Assembly: GCA_049999725.1 (NCBI GenBank)
Contig: JBNGIS010011854.1
Location: forward strand, 1-30,629
Direction: 5' to 3'
DNA length: 30,629 nt
Source of the DNA: Haplomitrium mnioides
Lineage: Eukaryota > Marchantiophyta > Haplomitriopsida > Calobryales
Shown here piece by piece: positions 1 to 8,982 of this stretch. Below the pieces are notes generated by a model. That model saw nothing but the letters and a program-made list of their open reading frames with translations. It was not told the DNA's origin and made no database searches. Position 1 is the stretch's first letter. Each line of letters begins with the position of its first letter. A program made the position numbers and the translations under genes.

Positions 1-830
1 GGTGGGTGCTCTAGTAGCTACTATGAATCTTAATGATGCTAGGATTGCACAGTTGGATTAGCAATTAGCTACCATGACTACAGCTCAAGCGAGGCCCAAC
101 TTTGGAGGTGAAGCCTCTACTTCATACGCAGCTAATGGAGATTTAGCTGGTATGGAGTTCATGTGTGAGACAGCCCACATTGATGCGTCTGTGGTGGTGA
201 CCAGAGCATCAAGCAAGGCTATTGAGCCTAGGGGAGCAGTGGTGGAGTCACATCCTCAAAGAATGGAAGCTCACCGGCAGGTAAAACTTCCATAGTCATT
301 TGAGTTGACAAATTTGGTGAGGACCACGTCCATGCGTCCAACTCAAGCTTCCAAAGGGATGGAGAGATTGGCCGAGATGGAGGGGAGTGCGTCTTTAGCT
401 ATGGAGATAGCCAGGTTAGTGGTTGAGGATGTTTGGCAGGATGCATTTGCACCAAGTCCTATATTGGATGGTTCTGTCACACCTGGACCTGTAGATCCTT
501 CACCATTAGATATTATGTCGATTTCATGCCAGTATCCTACTGATGATATTTGTTTGTTGGAGTTGTTTGGAGGCACAAGTACAAAGTTAGCTACTGTACT
601 CCATGTAGGGACTCTAGTTCGGCGGTATTTGTATGTGGAGAAGGGTGAGATTGTTTGCAAAATCTCCTTGAGGCATGTGGCGCTGATGGTTGAGCGAATT
701 CCACGACTGCTTTCAATTTGTGCAGTGCAAGGTTATCTGCATACATTGTCGGCCAATATTTTATTACCGGGGGCAGACCACTTTGTTGGAGTAGGGTCGA
801 TTGATTTACTGGTGAGTCACCTTGCAGCTT
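1..830 (+). pseudogene. Ty3/gypsy polyprotein remnant with C5-cytosine-methyltransferase-like (dcm) segment
   Basis: One reading frame runs from the window edge to about 830, broken by TAG near 59 and near 293. From about 465 it reads ILDGSVTPGPVDPSPLDI, then at about 548-580 LLELFGGTSTKLA. That matches the SAM-binding motif I (F-x-G-x-S/G) of C5-cytosine methyltransferases. It continues through RRYLYVEK, a plausible motif II acidic position, to GSIDLLVS, which fits the strand before motif IV. The catalytic Pro-Cys-Gln motif IV and everything C-terminal are missing: homology stops abruptly near 815 and the sequence passes into an integrase tail. I recognise the block as the dcm-type domain carried by some plant gypsy polyproteins; this is a family memory, not a search result. 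It is certainly inactive as a methyltransferase. An alternative is a degraded host DNMT fragment, but the retroelement sequence downstream makes that unlikely. Confidence 0.6.
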
Positions 831-879
831 ATGTACTTTGGGCTAGAGGCTGTGGTTTTGTTTGGGATTCAACCTTGCA

Positions 880-1665
880 AAGATTGGTGGAACACGACCT
901 TGATGAGAGAGAGAAAGAGGGCAATTGGGCTTTCTATTGGTACTACTGTTGTTGCATCTGTCGCCGATATTGAGCGACGCCATGTGCTGGGCCAAGTCAT
1001 GGATTTGTATGGTTTTACTTTGATTGTGAGATTCAAGTGGAAAGAGGCTCAGATTTTGCGAGTCTAGATTGCTAGAAGGGACCCTGATTTACCTTCCCCT
1101 ATTCGACATGATGTCACTATCGTTGTGGATATGGATGCTCCAGATGTTTGGGTGTATGTGTGTTTGGAGAGAGCTTGGAGGTTTGAGAGAGTTATGCTCA
1201 TGGGGTTTGACAACCTTGCCATTGCCCAACATCATGATACTTTTTGATATACTACCATACATGGAGGTGGATATCGCACTAGGATTTGGAGGTTTCGTCC
1301 TGGTGATTGTGTTTATTTGTAGTCGATAGCACCTACGACACTTGATGTCATTACTGGGCGACGGATTCTGCGTGTATGTGAGGTACTATCTTTGGGAGTT
1401 TTGTAGCTTGAGGTACGTGATGGTATGGTTTGAATGATTCATGTGCACAATTGTGCACTTTGTCACCTTCCGATCATCGATGGCACTATGGACTTCAATG
1501 TGGCACAAGTTCCTGCAAGTTTGACGTGCGTGTTATGTGGTTCTCAAAAGAGGGCCATTACTATGTTTATTTTTCAGGTGTTCTAGAGGATGGCATGTGT
1601 CATGTTTGACGCCTCTATTGGTTACTATTTTTGACGAATCATGGTTCTACCCTCACTATTCATAG
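880..1665 (+). pseudogene. Gypsy integrase C-terminal tail with a broken PHD finger
   Basis: Frame-broken coding sequence follows the dcm segment. Readable pieces are DIERRHVLGQVMDLYGF (about 967-1017), then DPDLPSPIRHDVTIVVDMDAPDVWVYV, then FENLAIAQH-like and RFRPGDCVYL text up to 1320. APTTLDVITGRRILRV follows at 1329-1376. The end (1527-1659) has CVLCG, then after a one-base frameshift CSRGWHVSC, then WFYPH. These are the spacings of a PHD zinc finger (C-x2-C ... C-x2-C-x3-WH-x2-C ... W-x-C-x2-C) with several ligands mutated. A PHD finger at the end of an integrase would read histone marks and could steer insertion; that role is inference. The frame changes at least twice and there are several stops, so this is a pseudogene. 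The reverse transcriptase and integrase core that should precede it have been deleted between about 815 and 880. Confidence 0.55.
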
Positions 1666-1834
1666 AGCAACTAGTTTCCATTGAGTTCTAGGGTTGGTAT
1701 AGATTATAGGAGGTGAACGATGGGGCTCCATTGCACCCGGCCTCCTAGTCTTTGCATCAATAGGTGTATATCAATTTTGTAGGAGATAGATGGCTAGCTA
1801 GTGTTAGAGGACCTGACCACCAACTAGGGGCAAT
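1666..1834 (+). other. Gypsy 3' untranslated remnant with a polypurine-like end
   Basis: No reading frame is conserved here. The last bases, CTAGGGGCAAT at about 1824-1834, form a short purine-rich run directly before the LTR-like start TGTGAGATCT. That is where a polypurine tract for plus-strand priming would sit. Confidence 0.35.
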
Positions 1835-2220
1835 TGTGAGATCTCATGCATTGTATGCGCATGAGACTCAATTGTGTGTCATTCTCTGCTATATGTCTAT
1901 AGATGTCATGGAATGTGTGTGGACGATGTAGTTATGTAAGCGATGTGTATGCGCACGACAGGTGTCACAACATTCCATATGGTTTTCTATTTTTTTAGAC
2001 AGTTTGAATTTTTTTGTCTTTTTAAGCCTTGGTATATAAGGCCATGTACTCTCATCGAAAGGTTTTCTTTCAATGTCACATTTTACTCATTTCATTTATG
2101 AACCAAGAAGAGAGCTACGATATTTGCAGTTCTTAGAGAAGCGTGGATTCCTTGTGAGCGAAGGTGTGCTGGTTCTAATATCGGAAGATCAACACACACA
2201 AATTGGGAATTTCTTTTAGA
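1835..2220 (+). repeat. LTR-like sequence of the left gypsy remnant
   Basis: It begins TGTGAGATCTCATGCATTG just after a purine-rich run, as an LTR should. A TATA box, TATATAAG, lies at 2033-2040, followed about 30 bp later by a plausible transcription start. The first 129 bp are repeated almost unchanged at 2244-2372. The 3' end is uncertain: it does not end in a clear CA, and I place it just before a sequence resembling an initiator-tRNA primer-binding site. Length is about 386 bp. Confidence 0.5.
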
Positions 2221-2235
2221 AGGTATCACTCAAAG
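2221..2235 (+). other. Possible primer-binding site (initiator-Met-tRNA-like)
   Basis: AGGTATCACTCAAAG resembles the common plant primer-binding site TGGTATCAGAGC with mismatches at the first position and in the second half. Its position directly after the LTR-like block supports the call, but it is followed after only eight bases by a second LTR start. Confidence 0.3.
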
Positions 2236-2243
2236 AAAATTAT

Positions 2244-2372
2244 TGTAGGATCTCATGCATTGTATACGCATGAGAATCAATTGTATGTCATTCTCTGTTA
2301 TATGTCTGTAGATGTCATGGAATATGTGTGGACGATGTAGTTGTGTAAGTGATGTGTATACGCATGACAGGT
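2244..2372 (+). repeat. Second, truncated copy of the LTR 5' end
   Basis: TGTAGGATCTCATGCATTG opens a direct repeat of 1835-1963, with scattered substitutions (mostly transitions) over 129 bp. It ends at GACAGG exactly where homology to the inverted two-gene element begins. Either the LTR was cut by a rearrangement, or the element to its right was truncated at this junction. Confidence 0.6.
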
Positions 2373-3240
2373 TGAATTGGAGATAATTCATCATTGTGAA
2401 CATCTTGATCATCATCGTAAACATTGCTTCTTTCTTCGTAATAAGTTTTCGAAGGATGAGGTCCTCCTTGAGGATTAGGAGAATTGCACCATACCTAAAC
2501 AGAATCTTCATAGATATCTTGAACATTAAGAAATGTTTTCTGCAATATAATCGGTGCCTATGGTGATAACTCCAACAAAATATTGATTGATTGAGATTCT
2601 TTACTAGAGTCATTTCCCAAACCGTCGTATGAAGATTCCTCCATAAGAATTTGGTTTGTTTGAGATTTTCTAATCTCATTGCGAGGGTAAACTTGAATTG
2701 AAATCACACGTTGTTTGAGTGGTGCTATCGGAGATAGCGATTGAACCCCAAAATTGAAATCATCCAGATGAAGAAAGGTCCATAATTGTCTAGAAATTAT
2801 GAGTTGAACGTCTTTCTATTGATCTCTTGGAGTAGTCAAAAGAAAGATTCAACTTTGACCGCTTGACCGACAACAAAGATCTAGTGCGTCTAGAAGGTCA
2901 TATCTTCAATCCTTTGCAAGCAATAGGTTCCCTCTTTGATCCTTTGCATGCAAGTTAATCACTCATTAATCATATGCGCATTGGGTTCACTCCTTGACCC
3001 TATGCAGAGATAAGGTTCACCTTCTCGATCTTCCCGAGGAGAGCTATTTGATTCAACAAAAGCCATCATTTTTCCCAATATACTCGCCATCACACTTGAT
3101 GCTTTAGGTAGTCCATCGTCTACCTCCAAAGAATTGTAGTTTGAACAAATCTCTAGCTACCAGTCAAAAGTAGCACTTTTTTGTGAACATGAATCTTGGA
3201 ACTTTAACCTCTTCTTGCCTTTGGACACTCCAACTATTGA
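2373..3240 (-). pseudogene. Left copy: N-terminal part of DDE transposase gene (truncated)
   Basis: Read on the minus strand from 3240, this aligns with 25187 to about 26110 of the right copy: KGKKR near the start, the serine/lysine-rich middle, and the acidic DDDQD-like stretch near 2410. The start codon position has ATA where the right copy has ATG. The middle (about 2880-3030) contains coding repeats built on GCATAGGGTCAAGGAGTGAA-like units. Homology stops at 2373, so the cysteine-rich region, the catalytic core and the C-terminal domain are all absent. Stops and frameshifts occur throughout. It diverges from the plus-strand methyltransferase gene that starts beyond the gap, exactly as in the right copy. 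Confidence 0.6.
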
Positions 3241-3458
3241 AAAAACTTACCAAAAAAATCAACTGTTTGAAGAAAATATTTTAACAAATATTGTCAACCT
3301 CTAATAGCCTACCTAAAATAAGTGTTTTTTAGGATAATTTTGCAAAACAAAAAAATTGTAAACTTTTTGTGAAGAAAATGAAAAAAAAAATTGGAAAGAT
3401 GAAAATGAGCAATGCTTTATATACTAACTTTTTTTTCACCACGCAAACCTATGTGTCA
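3241..3458. promoter_or_regulatory. Left copy: divergent intergenic (promoter) region, part
   Basis: AT-rich intergenic sequence between two divergent genes. The minus strand of 3414-3423 reads TATATAAAGC, the counterpart of the TATA box at 25001 in the right copy and suitably placed upstream of the transposase gene. No coding sequence is seen. The region runs into an assembly gap. Confidence 0.4.
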
Positions 3459-3558
3459 NNNNNNNNNNNNNNNNNNNNNNNNNNNNNNNNNNNNNNNNNN
3501 NNNNNNNNNNNNNNNNNNNNNNNNNNNNNNNNNNNNNNNNNNNNNNNNNNNNNNNNNN
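3459..3558. other. Assembly gap (100 N)
   Basis: Exactly 100 unknown bases, the conventional placeholder for a gap of unknown size. By comparison with the right copy, the missing sequence corresponds to roughly 24700-24965, so the true length may be nearer 250 bp. Confidence 0.98.
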
Positions 3559-5212
3559 ACATATGGCACTATTCCCAAACTAGCTCAACCAAAGCCTTTT
3601 AGGTATTCAGATGTTTTGAAGGTTTTGGAGCCAAAAAAACTAGTTTGGGAATGGCTACTTAATTGGAGAACTATGAAAGACATTGATCAACACCTTTACT
3701 TTTTTGTTGGTGAAGGTGAAAAATATAACTTGGGTATTTTGGTCCAAATAACCATGATTAGAGAGGGGCAGCAAGCCTACATCAAGTTACTTGTGCAATT
3801 AGCGGATGGCACTACCCTCTACAAGGCCTTTCACAAATGATTGTGCTTTATGGAGATGAATCAAAGGAACATCTTCTCCAAGCCACTATAGCCGGCTAAG
3901 GACGATGACAAGATAAGAAATGAAAACTATTTTTCATATTTTTTCATACATGCATAGGCTCTTGAGTCCATGTGTGCATGGACTCGCAAGCCCATTCACA
4001 CTTTGAGTTTTGAGTTAGTATACGCAAGGACTCTGGAGTCTAGGCAGGCTTAGACTCCCAAGCCCACGAGTGCGTGGACTCCGGAGTTGTTTTACGCAAG
4101 GACTCTTGAGTCCATACATATATGGACTCAAAGTTCCTACTCGCGTTTGGATGCCAACTCCTTTTGTAGCTTAGACTGTAGGTTCAGAAGTTTAAATTCC
4201 TAATAAACATATAGAGCTTCTTTGTAACATGTTTGATCATTTTTTATTTTTGTTTTCAGCTCACTCAATATTTGGTGTACTTCGTTGATGCCTACCCTGA
4301 CGCAAAGCGTATCGAGTGAGACTTCATCAAGCTCGCCATTAGCATCAAGCTATTGAAGCCAAAACAAAGAGTCCATATTCAACAACTAGTGCCGCATCCA
4401 AGTGCAATGACTATGTCAATGGCAGCAACACTAGGACCATCAGCTGCCAAAAAAGAGAAAGGTGGTGGAGCTAATCGAGGCTCCAAAAAAGAAGAAACAA
4501 ACCGTCTCAAAGAAGAAGCATGTTCCAGCACCCATTATTGAGGAGGAGCCAACCCCCTCCCACTCTCCAACAAGGTCATCTTCTTCTACCCCTTTGTTTT
4601 CAACACCGAGCAGCTCAAGGGAGGAAGCAAAGTCAGAGGCACTTCAAGCTCCAACGTCTAGAAAAAAAAATGCAATTGCATAAGGGGATGCAAACATTTC
4701 AAGAATGTGAGCAAGTGGACCCTCAGACAATGTCTCAGGAAGACAAAAATAAATTCAGAAAGTCTGCAATCCAGTGATGCAAAGTCAGAAAAGAAACTAC
4801 TACAATTCGGCTGGAAAATTTAAACCTTCCAAAACTTGGAATGGACAACTAGGGGCCATTCTAGATTAGAAGGTTGAATGAAGAATTTGTTGAGCTTCTC
4901 GTATAGAAAGTGCTCACCAATAAATATGCCCACAGTATTTTATTGTTGTCATTGATCTGAAGTGTAGGTTGAAGGATAAGTCATAGTGCGATGTGAGGAA
5001 CCTTGACAAGCATTGGTACAAGATTGCAAGAGGCAATCATAGTGCTGCCGCAAGGTAGCTTTTAATCACCAAATATGGAGTAAAGAATCCAATGTTGTTG
5101 CTCTACAGCTATTATGTTTACGTCTGTCTAACACCAACAGAGGCTCGTATATTTGCAACAGAGGACAATTACGACCAAAGGTAAAGATTGGAAATGACAT
5201 TGATTTTGAAGG
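3559..5212 (+). pseudogene. Left copy: 5' part of methyltransferase-bearing gene (exons 1-2)
   Basis: Exon 1 (3559 to about 3912) reads PKPFRYSDVLKVLEPKKL, then LYFFVGEGEKYNLGILVQI and QAYIKLLVQLADGTTLYKAF. I do not recognise this domain. An intron follows (about 3913-4259), with acceptor TTTTCAG at 4259. Exon 2 begins with a lysine-rich, proline/serine-rich linker (KKKKQ, about 4480-4640) typical of a disordered nuclear segment. A conserved block follows (about 4680-5190) that includes VDPQTM, NLPKLGM and LTPTEARIFATEDNYDQR. The reading frame is broken by TAG codons at 4850, 4862 and 4904 and by a slip at a run of nine A near 4660. The gypsy element is inserted at 5218 inside exon 2; the gene resumes at 17967. 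The same exons on the right copy confirm which frame is real. Confidence 0.55.
3950..4140 (+). repeat. 24-bp minisatellite inside intron 1 (left copy)
   Basis: Degenerate repeats of a roughly 24-bp unit made of a GACTC...GAGTCC dyad and an ATGCGTGCAT-like palindrome. The same array occupies the same intron in the right copy (23960-24370), where it is longer and more regular. Confidence 0.75.
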
Positions 5213-5217
5213 TCAAA
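5213..5217. repeat. Target-site duplication, left copy (TCAAA)
   Basis: TCAAA directly before the LTR start TGTCA. It is identical to 17962-17966 directly after the other LTR, giving the 5-bp duplication expected of a Ty3/gypsy integrase. Confidence 0.9.
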
Positions 5218-7029
5218 TGTCATCCCCCTCCTTCGGTCATTAACCTTCGAAGATCGCTCTTTGGCAAAAAAAGGCTGACTTTACTGGCGTTCAAGTTCTT
5301 TTATGAGATGGCCCCGCTACAAGTTATCACTTTCCGGTCTTAAGGATGTCCCTCCTTACCTTACAGACCTTTCTCCTTCTTCAATTCCTCATTCACACAT
5401 TCATTTACTCCTCACAAACTGCTTTGATCAAATTTCGAAGTGTATTTCAGGGATCCGAAATAGGATCCAAACTTAAAGTTTTACAATAGTGGTTCAAGTT
5501 CTGGCATCTGAATCACAGAGGGGACCTACCCACGGTGCTGCCCTCCTTTATGAGACTAATTCTTAGACCCTTGCTGAGCTGGGATCCTACTTACTTTGGA
5601 TCCAAAGTGTCTCTTCGAGAAATGCAAACATAAGACAACACTATCTAAACCCTGCACACACAACACCACACACTCCGCCAATACGCTTCTGACTTGAGCT
5701 GACCTCTGCAACACAATCTTGACCTCTCAACACTCCGTTCATCTTTATCCACTGCAGCTCTTTGGATTCTCCCAACATCCAATCTTTACAGCCTCCCTTG
5801 TACTTCTGATCTTTACTTCAACAATTCTGACCTCCTCACGACTTTCACAGTCCCAATTGCACTTCCTCTCTCTACTCACGTACCCTTCTCCAAATAGTCT
5901 TTTTAACTTCCCTCGCGAGAAGCCCTGGTTTTACTTCCTCAGGATCGGAAGAGGTCTTGTTTAACTTCCACCCCTAGAAGACAGTCCTCTCGACTGCTGG
6001 CCACCCACTCCACCCTGAAGCTTCGATGGATCTTCTTACACCATGTGCGGGCACCAATGCAGCTACTCCTCCTTGGCTTCCCTTGAGAGAATAACCAGAA
6101 ACACCCCCTGACGTTCTTGGGATTGTTGTTCCTACATAGGTGACACTGAGATGACCCAAAAGATCCCACTTTGGCAGCTACTCCAAATTCAAGACAACCC
6201 AGACCTCCTTTCACTTTCAAGTATCAGTCCACCTCCGACGCTGGTCCACCCGCAGTGGTGAGTACACTTGGATTGCCTGGGCCTCTAGAGCTCCCCGCCC
6301 AGCGATTTCCAGCGCCTCTCCAGTCCACCTCCATCCCCTGCTAGCCCCCTACTCGAGTTCACCTGCTTCAAGTGAAGCTTCAAGAGTTATGTCCTCCCTC
6401 CTTCGTGTGTCTCCCTTTCTGTTGTCGTTCTCACGATTGGCAAGCTTGCATCCACAAACAACCCCTTCCATCTGGCAGCAATCCCAGCTATACCCCCCTT
6501 GCAGCGCACGTCACTCCCAACGATTTCTTGATCAAGAACGCATCTTTCCTCCTCACTGGACTTGGCCGTTTTTCTCGTTGGCCTCTGTTTCTTGAGAAGC
6601 TGACACTTGTCGGTCAGCCCACGTCTCACGGTATCAGTTGAAGCATTCAAGATCGGGGGAGGAAGACTTTCGAAGAAGTCTTGGCTGAACCCTGCCTTCG
6701 ATTCGTAGTGCCCTCCCTTGAAGATTTTCGACCAGGATCGCCTTGCCGCTGGACGCATCAGCAATCCCGATTGGAGTCCTTCGAAGTATCTTGTTGAATG
6801 CGGATCTGCAGCTGGGTCGGAGAGGTTCTTCCCGTAGAGTAATTCGAAGGAATCCATTTGGAGAAGATTGGGCTGGCAAAAGAAGGATCGCACTACGCCT
6901 CCCGCGGCTGCCTCTCGATCATCCTAGATTTCCTCGCTCTCAGGCTCCCGCGATTGCCTGCGCACCCTCACAAACAGCCACGCTTCTGCGAGCACTCGCG
7001 AACCCTCGCAAGCCGCCACGTGTCCGAAA

Positions 7030-7180
7030 AATCCCTCGAAACCTCGTCGTCACTTCTCAGAACCCCGCCGTCAATTCGCGGAACCCCACAGTCACCCTTC
7101 GAAACCCCGCCATCGCTTCTCGAAACCCCACAGTCACCCTTCAGAACCCCGCCGTCGCTTCTCGGAATCCAGCCACGTCA
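7030..7180. repeat. LTR-internal ~21-bp tandem repeats (left LTR)
   Basis: Repeats of a unit close to GGAACCCCGCCGTCGCTTCT, in paired higher-order steps of about 42 bp. The same array is at about 16355-16500 in the other LTR, with different unit order and number. Confidence 0.75.
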
Positions 7181-7499
7181 TCCGTTGCCGCGCCGCTTGA
7201 CACCGCCCCATAAGGTGGTAGGCGGACCGTCGCAGACCCGCAGGAACCCTCGGACCACCGCTGAATGCCACGTCATCCGTTAAACAATTCACTCGCTGAG
7301 TAAGAACGGTACCTTTGGTCACCGCTTTGGAACCCGCTCGTCAAAAGAACTAAGGCTTCCTTTGCTTTCTCTTTCCTCCGCTTGATATAAGAACTATAGC
7401 AGACTCCCCGTGGATTCCCTTCAAAATTTCAACGCGCCCTGTCAAACTTCGTCCTCGCCAATGCTGAAACTACGATAGGTCAACCTTTCGGATGCTGGT

Positions 7500-7790
7500 C
7501 CATTGCTTCTTCTTATGGCCGAATCGTCGCTTCATCGTCTTTTTGCTATCTTGATCTTCCCTTGGCTGAAACTTTGTTTGATCATCTTTTCGGTCTTCTT
7601 AATCTTGTCCTAGCCGGAACTGCGACAGATCGCCCTTTCGATACTATTGGTCTTGCTCTTGCCGGATTGTTGATGGATCGCCCTTTCGGCAGTTCGTTGC
7701 TTGCTTCTTCCTCTAGACGGAACTTCACCTAATCACATTTTTGGCCCCCTTGATCTTGTTCCGACCGAACCCTCGATATATTGTCGTTCT
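7500..7790. repeat. LTR-internal ~50-bp degenerate repeats (left LTR)
   Basis: About five to six degenerate copies, each with a GGCCGGAACT-like core, then TTGATC and a TTTCGG-like end. Compared with 16800-17070 of the right LTR, the left LTR has about one extra unit (around 7645-7695), which explains part of the length difference. Confidence 0.65.
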
Positions 7791-8004
7791 GCAGCCTCCT
7801 TGTCATAAGAACCAAGCGTGCCATAAACTCTCGTCGAACTTTAAGATCTTAGCTTGTCGAACTTTCCCCCGCTCCGCCAGATCAGTGATTGATCATCATT
7901 TCGCCTTGCTCTCTCTTTGTCTGGCCAGGCCCATGATAAGTCACCATTTCACATCCATTCCCTTGGTCTCCAGTTGGGCTTCCCGTCGGATCCCCGTTAA
8001 GTGG

Positions 8005-8076
8005 CCTTCCCACTTAGGGAGGCTGATCGGAACCAACTTAAATGGGGCGCCCCACTTAGGGAGGCTGAACCCCGTT
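8005..8076. repeat. Short direct repeat in LTR
   Basis: CCCACTTAGGGAGGCTGA occurs twice about 45 bp apart. Both copies are kept in the right LTR (about 17272-17332), so the duplication predates insertion of this element. Confidence 0.75.
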
Positions 8077-8702
8077 AAGCTCTTCGGACCCGTAGGTGCT
8101 GCCACGTCGTCCATCGGATTTGAATCCTCAGAGTGAGGTGGGCTGCCACGTTTCCGCAGCACTCCACAGACTCCTCGAGACTGTAGCTGTCGGTTAACTT
8201 CCAGAAGGTCGTTCCTCCTTGTTTCTGCCTTATTCTCTTCGATTCAAATTGCACTACGATCGCCTCGAGCTCTTCTCTCTATCAAGGTATTGCACGCCTT
8301 GAATGATCATGAATTGAGGATGCACTGGTCAAACAGTTGGCTCCTCCGTTCTGCATCCCGACTTTCACCATTGTCATGGTCTCCCTCTGTCAAGAATTGC
8401 TGCCTTGCAGTTCTCCTTTGCTCTCCTAGATCCCTTCGCTCTGCCCCGTATTCCTTCTCTCTTTTGATCCCATCCCCCCGGAATTCTCTAGCGCTGACCT
8501 TTTCGACTCTTGCCTCCTTCCTTCATAATATGAATCCGGTTCCGCTGCTTCGGATCAGAAAATGAGGTAACCTGCGCTTAGCTTTCAATTAGAGTTATTC
8601 TATTGCTTCCAGATTATCTTACCACTTCAGAATGGAGAAATGTTGTTGCTGCCGCTTCTAGTTCCTTGTAGCCAAGATTAGCCCCTATTCCACTGGTTGA
8701 CA

Positions 8703-8715
8703 TAACTCCCCTTTG
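8703..8715 (-). other. Polypurine tract
   Basis: On the minus strand, CAAAGGGGAGTTA lies directly against the start of the 3' LTR (TGTCAACC). This is the plus-strand primer for reverse transcription and confirms the minus-strand orientation of the element. Confidence 0.85.
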
Positions 8716-8982
8716 AATTGTGAAGTGTCCTCGCAAACATACCCCCTCGGTCTCTGTCTGGTTTCCTCTTATCTGTTGTGCCGCTTCCTAATCCCCCCGA
8801 TTTTTTACGAAGTGTGCTTCCCAAACTCATGCCTCCCACACATACCCACTTGAAAACTCACACAAACATGCATTGGAAAACCCACACAACTACTCACTTG
8901 AACACCTACACAATTACGTACTGGAACATCCACACAACCACGCACTGACTCACCCACCCTTGCCGACTCGGATCCAACTCCC
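8716..8982 (-). other. Gypsy 3' untranslated region
   Basis: Noncoding stretch between the pol stop and the polypurine tract. It holds a short minisatellite (8847-8942) and otherwise nothing I can identify. Confidence 0.6.
8847..8942. repeat. Four tandem copies of a 24-bp unit
   Basis: Units start at 8847, 8871, 8895 and 8919. Each begins with CACTTGAA or a close variant and carries CACACAA in the middle. On the minus strand one frame gives an eight-residue repeat with a regularly spaced Cys-Val, but that frame is not the pol frame. Confidence 0.85.

Larger units (their letters stand above)
5218..8702 (-). repeat. 3' LTR of the gypsy element
   Basis: 3485 bp, matching 14526-17961 along its full length. 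Differences are mostly C/T or G/A transitions plus a few indels; in one clean stretch (5521-5580) I count 3 changes in 60 bp. No conserved protein is encoded; the open frames come from GC-rich repeats. A possible TATA element lies on the minus strand near 7383-7390 (TATATCAA). It contains three internal repeat zones, listed separately. Confidence 0.95.

Noticed and set aside
3369-3840. Frames running through the N gap
   Set aside because: Translation through unknown bases has no meaning; only the part after 3559 is supported by the other copy.
6387-7283. Overlapping open frames on both strands in the LTR, including a proline/arginine/asparagine repeat protein
   Set aside because: They lie in GC-rich LTR repeats, are not kept intact between the two LTRs, and do not correspond to a known gypsy product.
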